This document shows positions 27,901 to 37,654 of a stretch of DNA of 64,000 bases, one piece after another (position 1 is the stretch's first letter; each line of letters opens with the position of its first letter). Location of the stretch: the NCBI GenBank assembly GCA_003342895.1, contig PTFA01000369.1, forward strand, positions 1 through 64,000, written 5' to 3'. The notes below the pieces were generated by a model that was not told the DNA's origin, searched no databases, and was given only the letters and a program-made list of their open reading frames with translations. The position numbers and the translations under genes were made by a program. The DNA is from Casuarius casuarius. Its lineage: Eukaryota; Chordata; Aves; Casuariiformes; Casuariidae.

Positions 27901-29980
27901 AACTCCAACATCAAGAGTGAATCAGAGGCTACTATATTTCATACTATTGCTGGAACTGCACCATATAGAGCATTTATGGAGAAAGGACAGAGCAGCAGTG
28001 CTTTCTAAGATGACCTTAATGCAAAGATAAGGCTATTACTGCCCCCTACACAAATCGTTGCACACTGGCTTCATCAACAATGATCTTGAATAGACCAAGC
28101 CTAGATACATAGCCTTGGTTAGAAATAGGCGGTATTAGGACCTCCATCAGTTGCCCATTTAGGCTTGAGAGGAGATACAATATTTCCCTTTGGTAATTTC
28201 ATAGACATGCCAAAAATCTTTGGCCTAACTCCTAGAGCTCAGACCCTGCTTTGAGATTTTCTGTGCAATTATTTAAGAAATGGGATCAATTTCATTTCTA
28301 TTAAATATTAAAACTGCCTGCTGTTTCAAAGAGATGCAAAAATTTGTCTTTAGGGACAGACTGACACAGCAGGATGATTAAAAAGACCAAATAAAGTCTG
28401 TTGTGAAACTCAAGCACTTCTAATCTGAGCGTTCCAAACTACTTCATAAACATAGTTGAACTGAAGTTACAAAATAATCTTATTAGGTTCTTCCAGGCTT
28501 TTGCTCTGGTAACCAAACATGAAAGAGTGCAGCGTTATTCTACTTCATCCCATTTTGGGATCTGGCTTGCTCTTTCTTACTCTGCACGTTTTTTCTTCTT
28601 AGCATTTCTTTATTTATAATGACAGTATAAAGCACACTGTTGAACTCTTCCATACCTCTATAGGAGTTTACATGTGCTACTTAGCTCTTCAATTTTCTTT
28701 TATTACCTTCATTTTAATGCTACTTGTAAGTCAATGTGGATATGGTCTCTTCAGAGTGCATATATGCAATACTGTAGCCAGTCTGCATTCGCAATTTGAG
28801 ATGATTTTTCTTGTAGAGTTCCAGAAATGTAATCCTGTACCTAGAGAGAAATTGACCACAAACCTTATAGCCAACGGTTTGACTTTGCTGGCCCACAACT
28901 GATGCCAGCATTACCAGTGCCATAGTTGCAACAACACAGAGCTCAACTGTGAGTTTATCCTTTCCTGGTTTTGCAGCCCTAGCTAAGCCATATGATGTTT
29001 CAGCTGTGCTGTCACCAATAAAGGAAACAGTTAATGTAAAGCAAGTTCAGTTCCACATCCACAACCTAAAATCTGATATAGAGCACCAGCTCTTCGTGTT
29101 AGTTCCAAGATTAATTGTCTGCAGCAAATCACAAAATGTCCTGATCCATGCTATGATGTACATCACAAAACTGTAATTGGCACAATGATCTTAGGAGTGT
29201 GTGAAAAACAATGGCTTTCTGAGATGGTAGTCTGAAGTGTTTCTGAATTGAAGATAATTGTAAGAAAGTCTTGAATTTCTGTATGCCTCTGGAGAGCATA
29301 AAGCAAACCAAAGCTTAAGAAGATTCAGACTTTAAGAAGTCTTTGGGACAGATTGGGGGTTTCTGCACTTCCAGCCCTAAGCAAACTCTGAAGTTAAGAG
29401 TTACTACCTACAGGAATGCTAAGCAAAATTCTTTATGACAGTTTCTCCCACTCTGTTTTTTCAAAGGTAACCTCTTATAAGTAAGCTGGAAAAAACAATT
29501 CCTCCTGCAGATAAATCTAGATTAACTAACTCTTCAACTGGAATGTGTGACTGCTGAATTACCATGAATAATTTTTGTCTTATGCTCAGAACAGGCATAT
29601 TTTGGACATATAGAGGGATATATGTCAACTTGGCAAAACCTTTTTGCTAATTTACCAAAGTTACGATTAATGAGCAAAACTGATCTGAAAAGACACTTAC
29701 AAAGAAAGATGTGATGAAAACTGAGTGTTCTTTCAAAGGGTTTAATAAACAGACAAAAAGCCCAAACTCCACAATCTAGATGGAGCTACAGTTAAGAGCC
29801 TATCCAGGTTCACCAGTTGTATAAAAGAAATAATTAGAAACTAAACACGAGCAGCAACAAAACCAAACCGTGTCATATAACACACCAGAATAAAAGATAA
29901 ATAGATGAGAGATTTAAGAAAGTTACTAGACACTTGCTAGAGATTAATAATTTAAGTGAGTAAACCCTGGTAACTTGTAG
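24936..29980. other. AT-rich intergenic DNA, no gene recognised
   Basis: Very AT-rich (for example 26.1-27.3 kb). A partly tandem ATATACTAA-type repeat occurs at about 26745-26785 and an A15 run near 27487. A 23-base word at 29258-29280 recurs at 31597-31619. No gene, RNA or transposon signature could be supported. Confidence 0.45.
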
Positions 29981-29984
29981 TCAT

Positions 29985-30115
29985 AAACTGTGGTCTACTA
30001 AAGTTAATATTAAGAAATATTTGAAAAGCAGGGAAACTTCAGAAGACTGAAAGAGACTAATGTTAGGTCAATGTTCAGAAAGGGAAAATGGAAGAACTGG
30101 TTAATCCATAGTTTG
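29985..30115 (+). mobile_element. Possible old CR1-like fragment (internal region)
   Basis: The segment GACTGAAAGAGACTAATGTT...CAATGTTCAGAAAGGGAAAA (about 30047-30087) followed by GAAGAACTGGTTAATCC resembles the part of old CR1/L3 elements encoding the start of the reverse transcriptase. Similarity is short and the reading frame is broken. It could be chance in AT-rich DNA. Confidence 0.35.
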
Positions 30116-33100
30116 ATGGGATGTCTATATCACCTTTTCATTGTGATACCAACAGCTGAATTCAGTTAATACAGCTAAAAAGATTAAGAATACAGTTAAT
30201 ACTGTTCTGTGTTATATGCAAATGTGTCCAAAACAATCTGATTTCATTGACTAAGATTACGTTTTTGAGGAAACAACATACAGACTACCTACTGAAGTTC
30301 ATTTCTTCACTATTAAATCAGGAACACAGTAATACTTTAGGTACATACCTGCTTTTGTATGTACAGAGTAAAAAAATAAAGAAAAATAAATCCCCAAACC
30401 ATTCTTTAGGAAAATAATCCTCTTCACAACTGTGTTGGGGGTAGGAGTGTTGTAGAGTTTTGTCATATTTCTCTTTCTCTTTTTCTTCTTTCTTTCATGC
30501 CCAAGTTAATTATGCAGGTATTGATCCATATTATCTCTACGTCTTATTTCACTATAAGAGAATAATTTGGATGATGATCTACTTGGTGCTCTTTATACGT
30601 AGTAGAGATTTTTGCTTGTTAGTTTCCATTTTAGTGTCCTTTATACATGATGTATAAATATACTAAACACAATCTTTTCAGAAATGCTTTTTAGAATGAC
30701 GTTCATTTAAGAGCATTGGATAGTCTTAACTTCACAATATCCTTCCACCGTCTCCATCTCTTTAAACAATTCCCTGTCTACACAGATTTCAATAATCTTT
30801 ACATGCTTCCAAAACACACAGAGAAGATAAATGATGCAGTGAAACCAGCAGTCACCTAAGTTGCTCTGTTGCAAAGCAGGAGTGCAGAGCAAATTCCAGA
30901 GCTGCAAAGACCTGAAAGAGGATTCTACCAGCACCCACACCTGATCTGATCAATGAATATGAAAAAGCTCCTAAAAATGAATAATGAACGCAAGTGGATT
31001 CAGAATACAGATTTTTTTTAAACGATTTAAGACCTCATTTAAATTAGTCTACTCCTACAGTATCCTTTTAAATAATTTAACTAGGTACTTAGAAATGTTT
31101 GATTGTGTAGTCTCTTCTGAAGATGCAAAGAATCGTCCTTTCATTTTATTCACTTAATTGAGGTCAATGACTAATTCTTTGAATTGAGGCTCTGGGAGCT
31201 GGGAAAAAAATGACAGTTTTGTTTCCATTCCATTTAGAAATAAAAATGAAACAAAAAGGGTGAATGCTAGAGGTTACCAGAATGAAGGACAAAAAGTTAA
31301 TTCAATATGTTAATAGATGACATTTTCACTTAACAATTCATCTCTATGTAAGCACAAATGGGTTTTACATACTTGTTTTTAGGTTCTGAGTAGTTTTTTA
31401 ATATAATTAATAAGATACATTAAATGAAGAGTTTCTGCATCTTGAATTTCCAGTTTATGTTCACAGAAAGCTCAGGGAGGGGGGAAGCTTATATGGTAAT
31501 TTAAAAAGGCAATTAGCTCATTTTTAACAAAATGTAAACAATCCCAGATACCTAAATTACTGACTTGGATAATATTTATTCATCCTTTTCTAGCCTTTGT
31601 AAGAAAGTCTTGAATTTCTCTTTTGAATTTCAAAAAAACCAGAGTGCATATCGAAATCAAAAGAATATAGGAGGAGTGGATATAGGGTAGATGCATATGA
31701 GTCTTACTAGAGTGCCTAATGAGGTACACTTGCAGCCTCAGTGCTGAGATGTCGGTTGGCTTGTGGCCTGGGGTTTCAGCTGGACAGCTCTAAAACCTCT
31801 GTTCCAGAACAACGCTGCCATTTGAATCTGCCTTCCTGTATCTTGTCCGGGGGTTACAGTAAGAGGCAAACTTTACTACTGGGGCTAAGGGAGGAGCTGA
31901 AGCCTGCAGATAAGTCTGCATCTGTTTGCTTACAAATTAATTCTTTGTGCTCTAGGACAAGTGACTGATGTTAAATCATGAAAGGATCAGAATACATTAT
32001 CTGTGCATGGAATGACCATTAGATAATTACAACATTATTTTGCAAATGGGGATGGTACATCCTGTGCCATAACTGTAAAATGAAAAGAGGTCTCTTACAC
32101 TAAAAGAAAAAAAAGCAAGTTTCTAGCAACTTAGGCCGAGTTAATTCCAGGCATAACTTCTTCAAACCAAATATCTGCTCATGTAATTAATTTTATTGTT
32201 AGTAGGAATTAGACTTAGCATTTAAAACTATGAATGTATACGTGAAAATGACAAGTACTCTAACAGAAAAATAATAAAGCTGCTACAGATTAAAAAATGG
32301 GAATTATATTCTTAGTAATATTAAAAATTTAGTAAAGTTAATATACCAATACCTTTGTATCACTGTAAATATCATCTGTGTTGTTTTATGCAGTCTTCAG
32401 TGAATTACTTGTTTGGCCTTCTTGTGTTGCGTATCCTCCGCAGGTTGTGGAGAGGTGATGTGGGAAGCTCCAGTTGTTACATTATACACAAATTGGGTCT
32501 CTAAATGAAAGTGCACTACAGAGGAGTTTTATACGATTACTCAGGCTGCCAGTTTTCCCTTCAGAGCTTCGGTTACTTCAGAGAATATGTCCATTCTTAC
32601 TACATTTTATCTGAGGTTCAAAAGTCTTTTGTATATTTTTACCCAGGACCACTAACTGATCCTGTGCTCTATATGTTAAATTAAAGGTATCTATCCCCTT
32701 CCTCCAATGAGCTACTGCAAGAAACAGGACAAATCAAGCTACTCACTTATGAATACAAAACCTGTGTAGTCAGAATTACTTAAACATATTGGGAAGAGTC
32801 ACGTGATGTTAAAATCACTGGTTAGGAACGATCCATAACAGGGTCAGAGGGAGTGCCACACCTTCAAAAATGGCATCAGCTGCTTATGAGTCATTGCCCA
32901 TTTGAAAATAAGAGAGCTTATGGACCACTGCTCTGGAGAAGAAGCAAAAGATAGGATAGTACTTGGTGTCTGCCATGGACTGCCATGCTATATTAAGGGA
33001 TAATCAATTCTTTAAGTATCTCTATCTAGTACCTAGGAGAACCTGTGTTGTTACAGGCTGATGTTTGCTTTGTTTGCATATACCACTTCAAAACAGTAAT

Positions 33101-33555
33101 ACATACTTTGTGCTTTAAAAATGACTATTTTATAAAATGATTACTATTTTATAAAGTGGTTAACTTGTTTAGCTGCAGGAAAACTTAAACAATGAATAAT
33201 TGTTCAAGATTACTCTATCACATGTCATAACCTCAACTGAGAAAGAAGGAACTTTGATTTAAAAATCAGCCTGGCATAGTAGGGAAGTGAAAGCAGGTAT
33301 TTCCAGTGTTTTAAAAAAAAAAATGAAAAGACAGAAATGAAGGGAAGTTGATAAAGACAGCAACTGTAAGGGAAGCAGAAGTACACAGGGAGAATTAATG
33401 GCAAATAGAGCCAAAGGAAATAGGAAGATGTGGTTTTTCAAGTACATTTGGAACTAAATAAAATACTGATGGTATTGATCCCTTACAAGCTGGGCAGATT
33501 GCAATTGTCCACGAAAAAGGTACAGAAAGATTGATACACTACTCCTCATTTATCT
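30116..33555. other. AT-rich intergenic DNA, no gene recognised
   Basis: No supportable gene. The second copy of the 23-base repeated word lies at 31597-31619. Open frames here are all under 80 codons and unlike any family I know. Confidence 0.45.
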
Positions 33556-33559
33556 GGTC

Positions 33560-33880
33560 TGATATTATCAGTTTAAGAAGTGTGCTTGATAAACTGGAGA
33601 AATATTACAAATAAACTGTGGGAATAAACAGACTAGAACTCAAGAAGCTTAGTTCATTTTGTGCTACACAGAAAACTAAGGGGTGTCAAGGAGCTATAAG
33701 AGAACAGACATCTCCAGAAGAGAGGCATGTAACAAATTAAATGGCTGACAGTGAAACTATATGGTTGAGGTAATCATATGATGTTTCAGTGATGACAATA
33801 ATTAACCACTGTAATCCTTGAAACTTTAGATTGACACTGGATGTCTTTATAAAAGATGTTCTAAATCAAACAGAAGTTTT
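33560..33880 (+). mobile_element. Old, decayed CR1/L3-like LINE fragment
   Basis: Several landmarks of ancient amniote CR1 elements occur in order: CTAGAACTCAAGAAGCTTAG (about 33633-33652), GAAAACTAAGGGGTGTCAAG (33671-33690), GAGGCATGTAACAA...AAATGGCTGACAGTGAAACT (33722-33757), AATAATTAACCACTGTAATC (33798-33817) and GATGTCTTTATAAAAGATGTTCTAAATCAAACAGAAG (33840-33876, in pieces). The copy is interrupted and the ends are approximate. The assignment rests on remembered consensus features. Confidence 0.55.
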
Positions 33881-34468
33881 GACAGTCTTGTCCCGTTTGC
33901 TCTGGGAAAAAAAGGGAGTGCTCAGACTAACTCATGTCTCCAAATTCTCTGTTGGAATCTAATGAACTCAGTATTTGTTTTCTCTCTAAAGCATTATCTC
34001 CCGAAAAGCATTCCTGTCCTGACTTGAAGAAATCCACGACTGCTGGTTCATAGCAGTTAATCAACCATGCTTACAATTTTTTTAAATTTATATGACTTGG
34101 GTTTGCAATTGGAATTTTTAATTATAAGTCACATTTTCAGTACCCAGTCTTATATACATTGGGAAAATATATTAGGAAGTGTATGTTTAAAATAGTAAGA
34201 AGCACAGTCATGGCAGTAAGCAGTAAGGAGCCATGAACGGAACAGTTTGGATAGAATGGACTACCGTATTCAGGAGTTAGGTTGGATATGATATAAGAAT
34301 AATTTGGGGAGAAAATACACAAAACAGATGCATCAATTTTGAGATTAACTATATAGAGGAAATGGTAATCTGTAACAGAAATAAATTTATTGATTTAGTC
34401 TATTAGGTTTTTGTATTTTCACTGTTTTTTAACTTTGCATACAAACCTACTTCAAGTTATGGTAGCCA
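33881..34468. other. AT-rich intergenic DNA, nothing recognised
   Basis: No gene, RNA or repeat signature was seen. Confidence 0.5.
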
Positions 34469-34925
34469 TCACAGACTCTCCAACCCCTTCTGCTTCAGGC
34501 TTGGCTGCCTGCACTTAAGGCCAGCTGTAACCATGGGACCTGGCATCCAGCTGCTGTGAAAGAGCAGCACAAGAGGCTGAGAGGCCTTCCTGGGGCTGCT
34601 TCTCCCTTGCTTCACAGCTGCATTTAAGCTTAGGGCCTTGGCCTTGGCCCTTGCTTGAAATATGCTGCAGCTGTGCCCAGCCATGTACCCCACAATGATC
34701 CTGATCCATTGAGTTCTCTTCCTGCCTTGTCCCCAAACCCGCCTTGTCACTATGGACTTGAACTGCCTGGCTGAACCAGGTTATTGTCACCAGACCTCAC
34801 TCAAGTACTGAGGGACTTGGCTGTGATGACACTGCCTTACCTGCCTTGCTGTCACCCTTGGCTCCCAGCTTGCCTCCCCTTGCAGAGCAGCCTGCTCTTT
34901 CTCTCCCTGACTGCAGCTGCGTAAA
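34469..34925. repeat. GC-richer unclassified block, possibly an old repeat
   Basis: About 450 bases stand out from the AT-rich surroundings by composition and by runs of CTTGGC/CTGCCTTG-type words (for example 34633-34652, 34724-34745 and 34836-34880). Two overlapping minus-strand open frames of just over 90 codons (34469-34750 and 34515-34790) are explained by the lack of A/T-rich stop codons. I recognise neither protein. The repeated words and sharp edges suggest a transposon or LTR remnant, but I cannot name a family. Confidence 0.3.
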
Positions 34926-36880
34926 CATGTAGTTTAAAAGAGAAACATGCTTTAGGTATACCAAATTAGGCATCCCAAATTAAAAGCATCCAGTGAAAAA
35001 TTCCTTCAACCTTCTTGCCTATTTTACAGAATGTGAAAATACATTCAGGTTAATCTTAATCTCCGGAAAAGTATGACAAAAGAATAATAACCTAAATTGG
35101 GTACACCACTTTGAAAATGTGAAGAATTATCAGCACCCCTGATTTAATCCTTTGTTTTCATACACTCTGGAGCAAAATAATCTTCATTAAAATAGTACTT
35201 TTTCAGGATAGAAGTGCTAGATATAATTCTAAACTTTTGTTTTTGTTTAGACAGGCACATGAAAGAAAACTATAATTAGCTGCTTGGCATAAGTGGCTGT
35301 GGATCACATTAAGAGGAAGCAACATAACGAAATGTTAAAAGAACAGGCCAGACCAACCTGCTTTGCTAGAAGTGCTTTGCTTACTCCTCAGTTCCTGCTT
35401 CAGTCCTGCCTGATCTTTTGAATTCAACAGTTGTTCCGCATGTGCTGTAGAAGACTGAACAGCTCTTAAGTGCCTAGAGCCTCACTGCATGCAAGTGCTG
35501 AATGCCTCAATGACAGAGGTGCTTTGTCAGAAAGCGGCAAACCTGTTGGCAATGCTGCTTCAGTGCTTGATTGGCTGCTGTTGCTTCTCTTCTATCAGCC
35601 CCTCAACCTGCAATAGGTCTCTTGCTGTAGTATCTCCACAAGATACTTGGCCAGACAGGCTTATTGAGCCTCACTGGTGCTGCAGGTTTACTAAACCTCA
35701 ACATTTAACTCCCTGTACCTCTGACTTAGTTCCCTGTTTGGGAATGGATGACACTTGTTTTGTGAAGCTCTAGCTGATGTCATTCCCTTCGCACTAGAGA
35801 GTAGTCCTTCATGACATCCAAAGAATTGATGACAGAGGAAGACCATCTGGGGGGATGAAAAAGCAGAAGTTGACACCGGTGCAGCTAAAACAATACTTGT
35901 TACACAAAGTTTCCCTAAATTGCCTTGTTAGAAACTTGTACTATACTTCCTATTAAATTACGTTTGCTCATCAAAAGTACCAACAGCTTCTCTTCTCCAT
36001 TTACTATTGTATTCTGACGTGTCAAAGATGTGTTTCTGAATGTGGGTAATTAGGGCACGTCCCCCATAAAGCTGCAAGAGATGCAGAGAGCTTGTCTATC
36101 AAGTGCCACAAGGAGGCAACGGAGGGTCACGAGGCTTTGTTTACTTCCAAAAGGCCACAACTGTGGTGTTTTCTCAGAACATCTACCCATCTGTAGAGGC
36201 TGTGACTGTCCATCAATGTCCTTAATGTGACAGACAGGCAGAAAGCTCTTCAATCCAGCAGAAGTAGCTACCAGAAGTTGTCTATGAAAACCATAAAGCC
36301 TGGCCCAGCTTGCGAGAAGTGGCAGATTGATGAACTGGAAGGAAAAAATAGAGTTAGGTGAAGGTGCTGTGCATATGAGGTAAAGCTTCAAAACAGGCCT
36401 AAGAGGGAACTGGGAGAAAATGCTCTGTATAATAAACCTAGTTATTGTACTAAATTAATCTGTCCTGCAGGGTGAGAATGAGATGCTTGTCTTCTCTTTT
36501 CCACTCCTCTTCAGATGTGGTTGCTTCATATTCTGGCCACAGTACTGTGCTACAAATTTCTTCTGTTCCATGACTCGCTGTCCACAGTGTACGTTATGGA
36601 AGGAGTCACAGCACTGAGGGGCAGCGCAGAATGGACGGCCTGGCCATGTTCTGTGCTTCGCTGCAGGATGCGCTTAGCTCGAGCACTGTGATCCTCACCC
36701 GCCCTTACGAGCGAGGCTCGCACCTTCCCCACACACCTCTCCAGTCCCTTCCTTTCAGTTTACGTGGCTCTGTCCTCATCCCGAAGACAAGACTGAGAAG
36801 TTCAAAGGGCTGAACTACAGGAAGAGCTGAAAACGCAACGGGCAAGGTTCGCTTTCGCTTTCTCAGGCCCCGAGGAACAG
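34926..36880. other. Intergenic DNA upstream of the RB1CC1 CpG island
   Basis: A second GC-richer patch lies at about 35340-35790. A minus-strand open frame of 113 codons occupies 36050-36391, the longest minus-strand frame outside the CpG island. Its product is unlike any family I recognise and no exon boundaries mark it. GC content climbs from about 36600 toward the island. Confidence 0.4.
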
Positions 36881-37118
36881 GTCAGTCACTGCTAGGGGCC
36901 CCACGGACGCCCTCTCCCTCCCCGCACCACGAGCTGCTGGGGCGGCGCGAGGGCCCGGCCTGCGCCGCGAGCTGCCAGGAGGGGAACGAATGCTCTTTGG
37001 TTTCGGCACAGAGGAGGGCTGCCGCCCTGCTGCGGGGGGAAGCCGTTGGCCAACGGCGAGCAGGGCTGCGGGCCCCGCCGCCGCCGAGGCCCTGGCAGAA
37101 GCCCTCCATGGCCCCCGC

Positions 37119-37126
37119 TGACGTCA
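37119..37126. promoter_or_regulatory. Consensus CRE/ATF site TGACGTCA
   Basis: A perfect eight-base palindrome in the CpG island, roughly 200-400 bases upstream of the exon 1 donor. It is a standard CREB/ATF binding sequence; occupancy is inferred only. Confidence 0.6.
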
Positions 37127-37333
37127 CGAGAGGCCCCACCCCCTTTCGCTTATCCCCGGGGACGTGCGCGCCCCCTCCCTCCCCATGGCTCGCGCTTCGA
37201 CGACCCACGGGGTCTCCCCGGGTCGGGGCGAGGGACCCACTTCCGCCTCCTCCGGGCCCGCTCTCCCCGCGACATGCTTTCCGCTCTATGGTTCCGCCTC
37301 CCGGCCGGCCCACCTCCCAGCATGCACTCGCGG

Positions 37334-37575
37334 CGGAAGCGGGTGACGACAATAACAAACAGCGGCGGCTGCACCAGGACTCGCCGTCCCCGCGCTGCCC
37401 NNNNNNNNNNNNNNNNNNNNNNNNNNNNNNNNNNNNNNNNNNNNNNNNNNNNNNNNNNNNNNNNNNGCGCCGCCGGCAGCCATGCCCTTACAAGGGGAGC
37501 GCGGAGCCGCCGGGCCCGGCCGCGGGGGGAGGGGGCGCCGCCGCAGGATGCGCGGCGCCGCCGCGGGACCCTCGG
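37334..37575 (+). other. RB1CC1: RB1CC1 exon 1, 5' untranslated (start approximate, contains N gap)
   Basis: The 3' end is set by a good donor, CTCGG|GTGAGT, with GT at 37576-37577. The 5' end is a guess: no start site can be read from the sequence, and 37401-37466 is unsequenced. An ATG at 37482 in reasonable context (GCCATGC) opens a frame that stays open to the donor and, spliced to exon 2, ends at TGA 50424-50426. This makes a 36-codon upstream reading frame rich in Arg and Gly, not the RB1CC1 protein. Confidence 0.65.
37401..37466. other. Assembly gap (66 Ns) in the CpG island
   Basis: Unsequenced bases inside the inferred first exon or core promoter. The true length of the gap may differ from 66. 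GC-rich sequence of this kind is often lost in short-read assemblies. Confidence 0.98.
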
Positions 37576-37635
37576 GTGAGTGGCGCCGAGCCGAGCGGGG
37601 ACCGCGCTGCTGCTGCGCGGCCCCTCGCCGCCGGT

Positions 37636-37654
37636 GGGGAGGGGAGGGGCGGGG
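37636..37654 (+). promoter_or_regulatory. G-quadruplex motif at the start of intron 1
   Basis: Four runs of exactly four Gs are separated by single bases (A, A, C) on the coding strand, 60 bases after the exon 1 donor. Single-nucleotide loops give the most stable class of parallel quadruplex. The motif also contains a GC box. Confidence 0.8.

Noticed and set aside
36050..36391. 113-codon minus-strand open frame upstream of the island
   Set aside because: No recognisable domain, no supporting splice signals or polyadenylation signal placed to serve it; a divergent non-coding transcript is possible but unsupported.
1..36880. NPBWR1, expected 5' of RB1CC1 from mammalian gene order
   Set aside because: No single-exon frame of about 330 codons with seven membrane segments occurs on either strand here.
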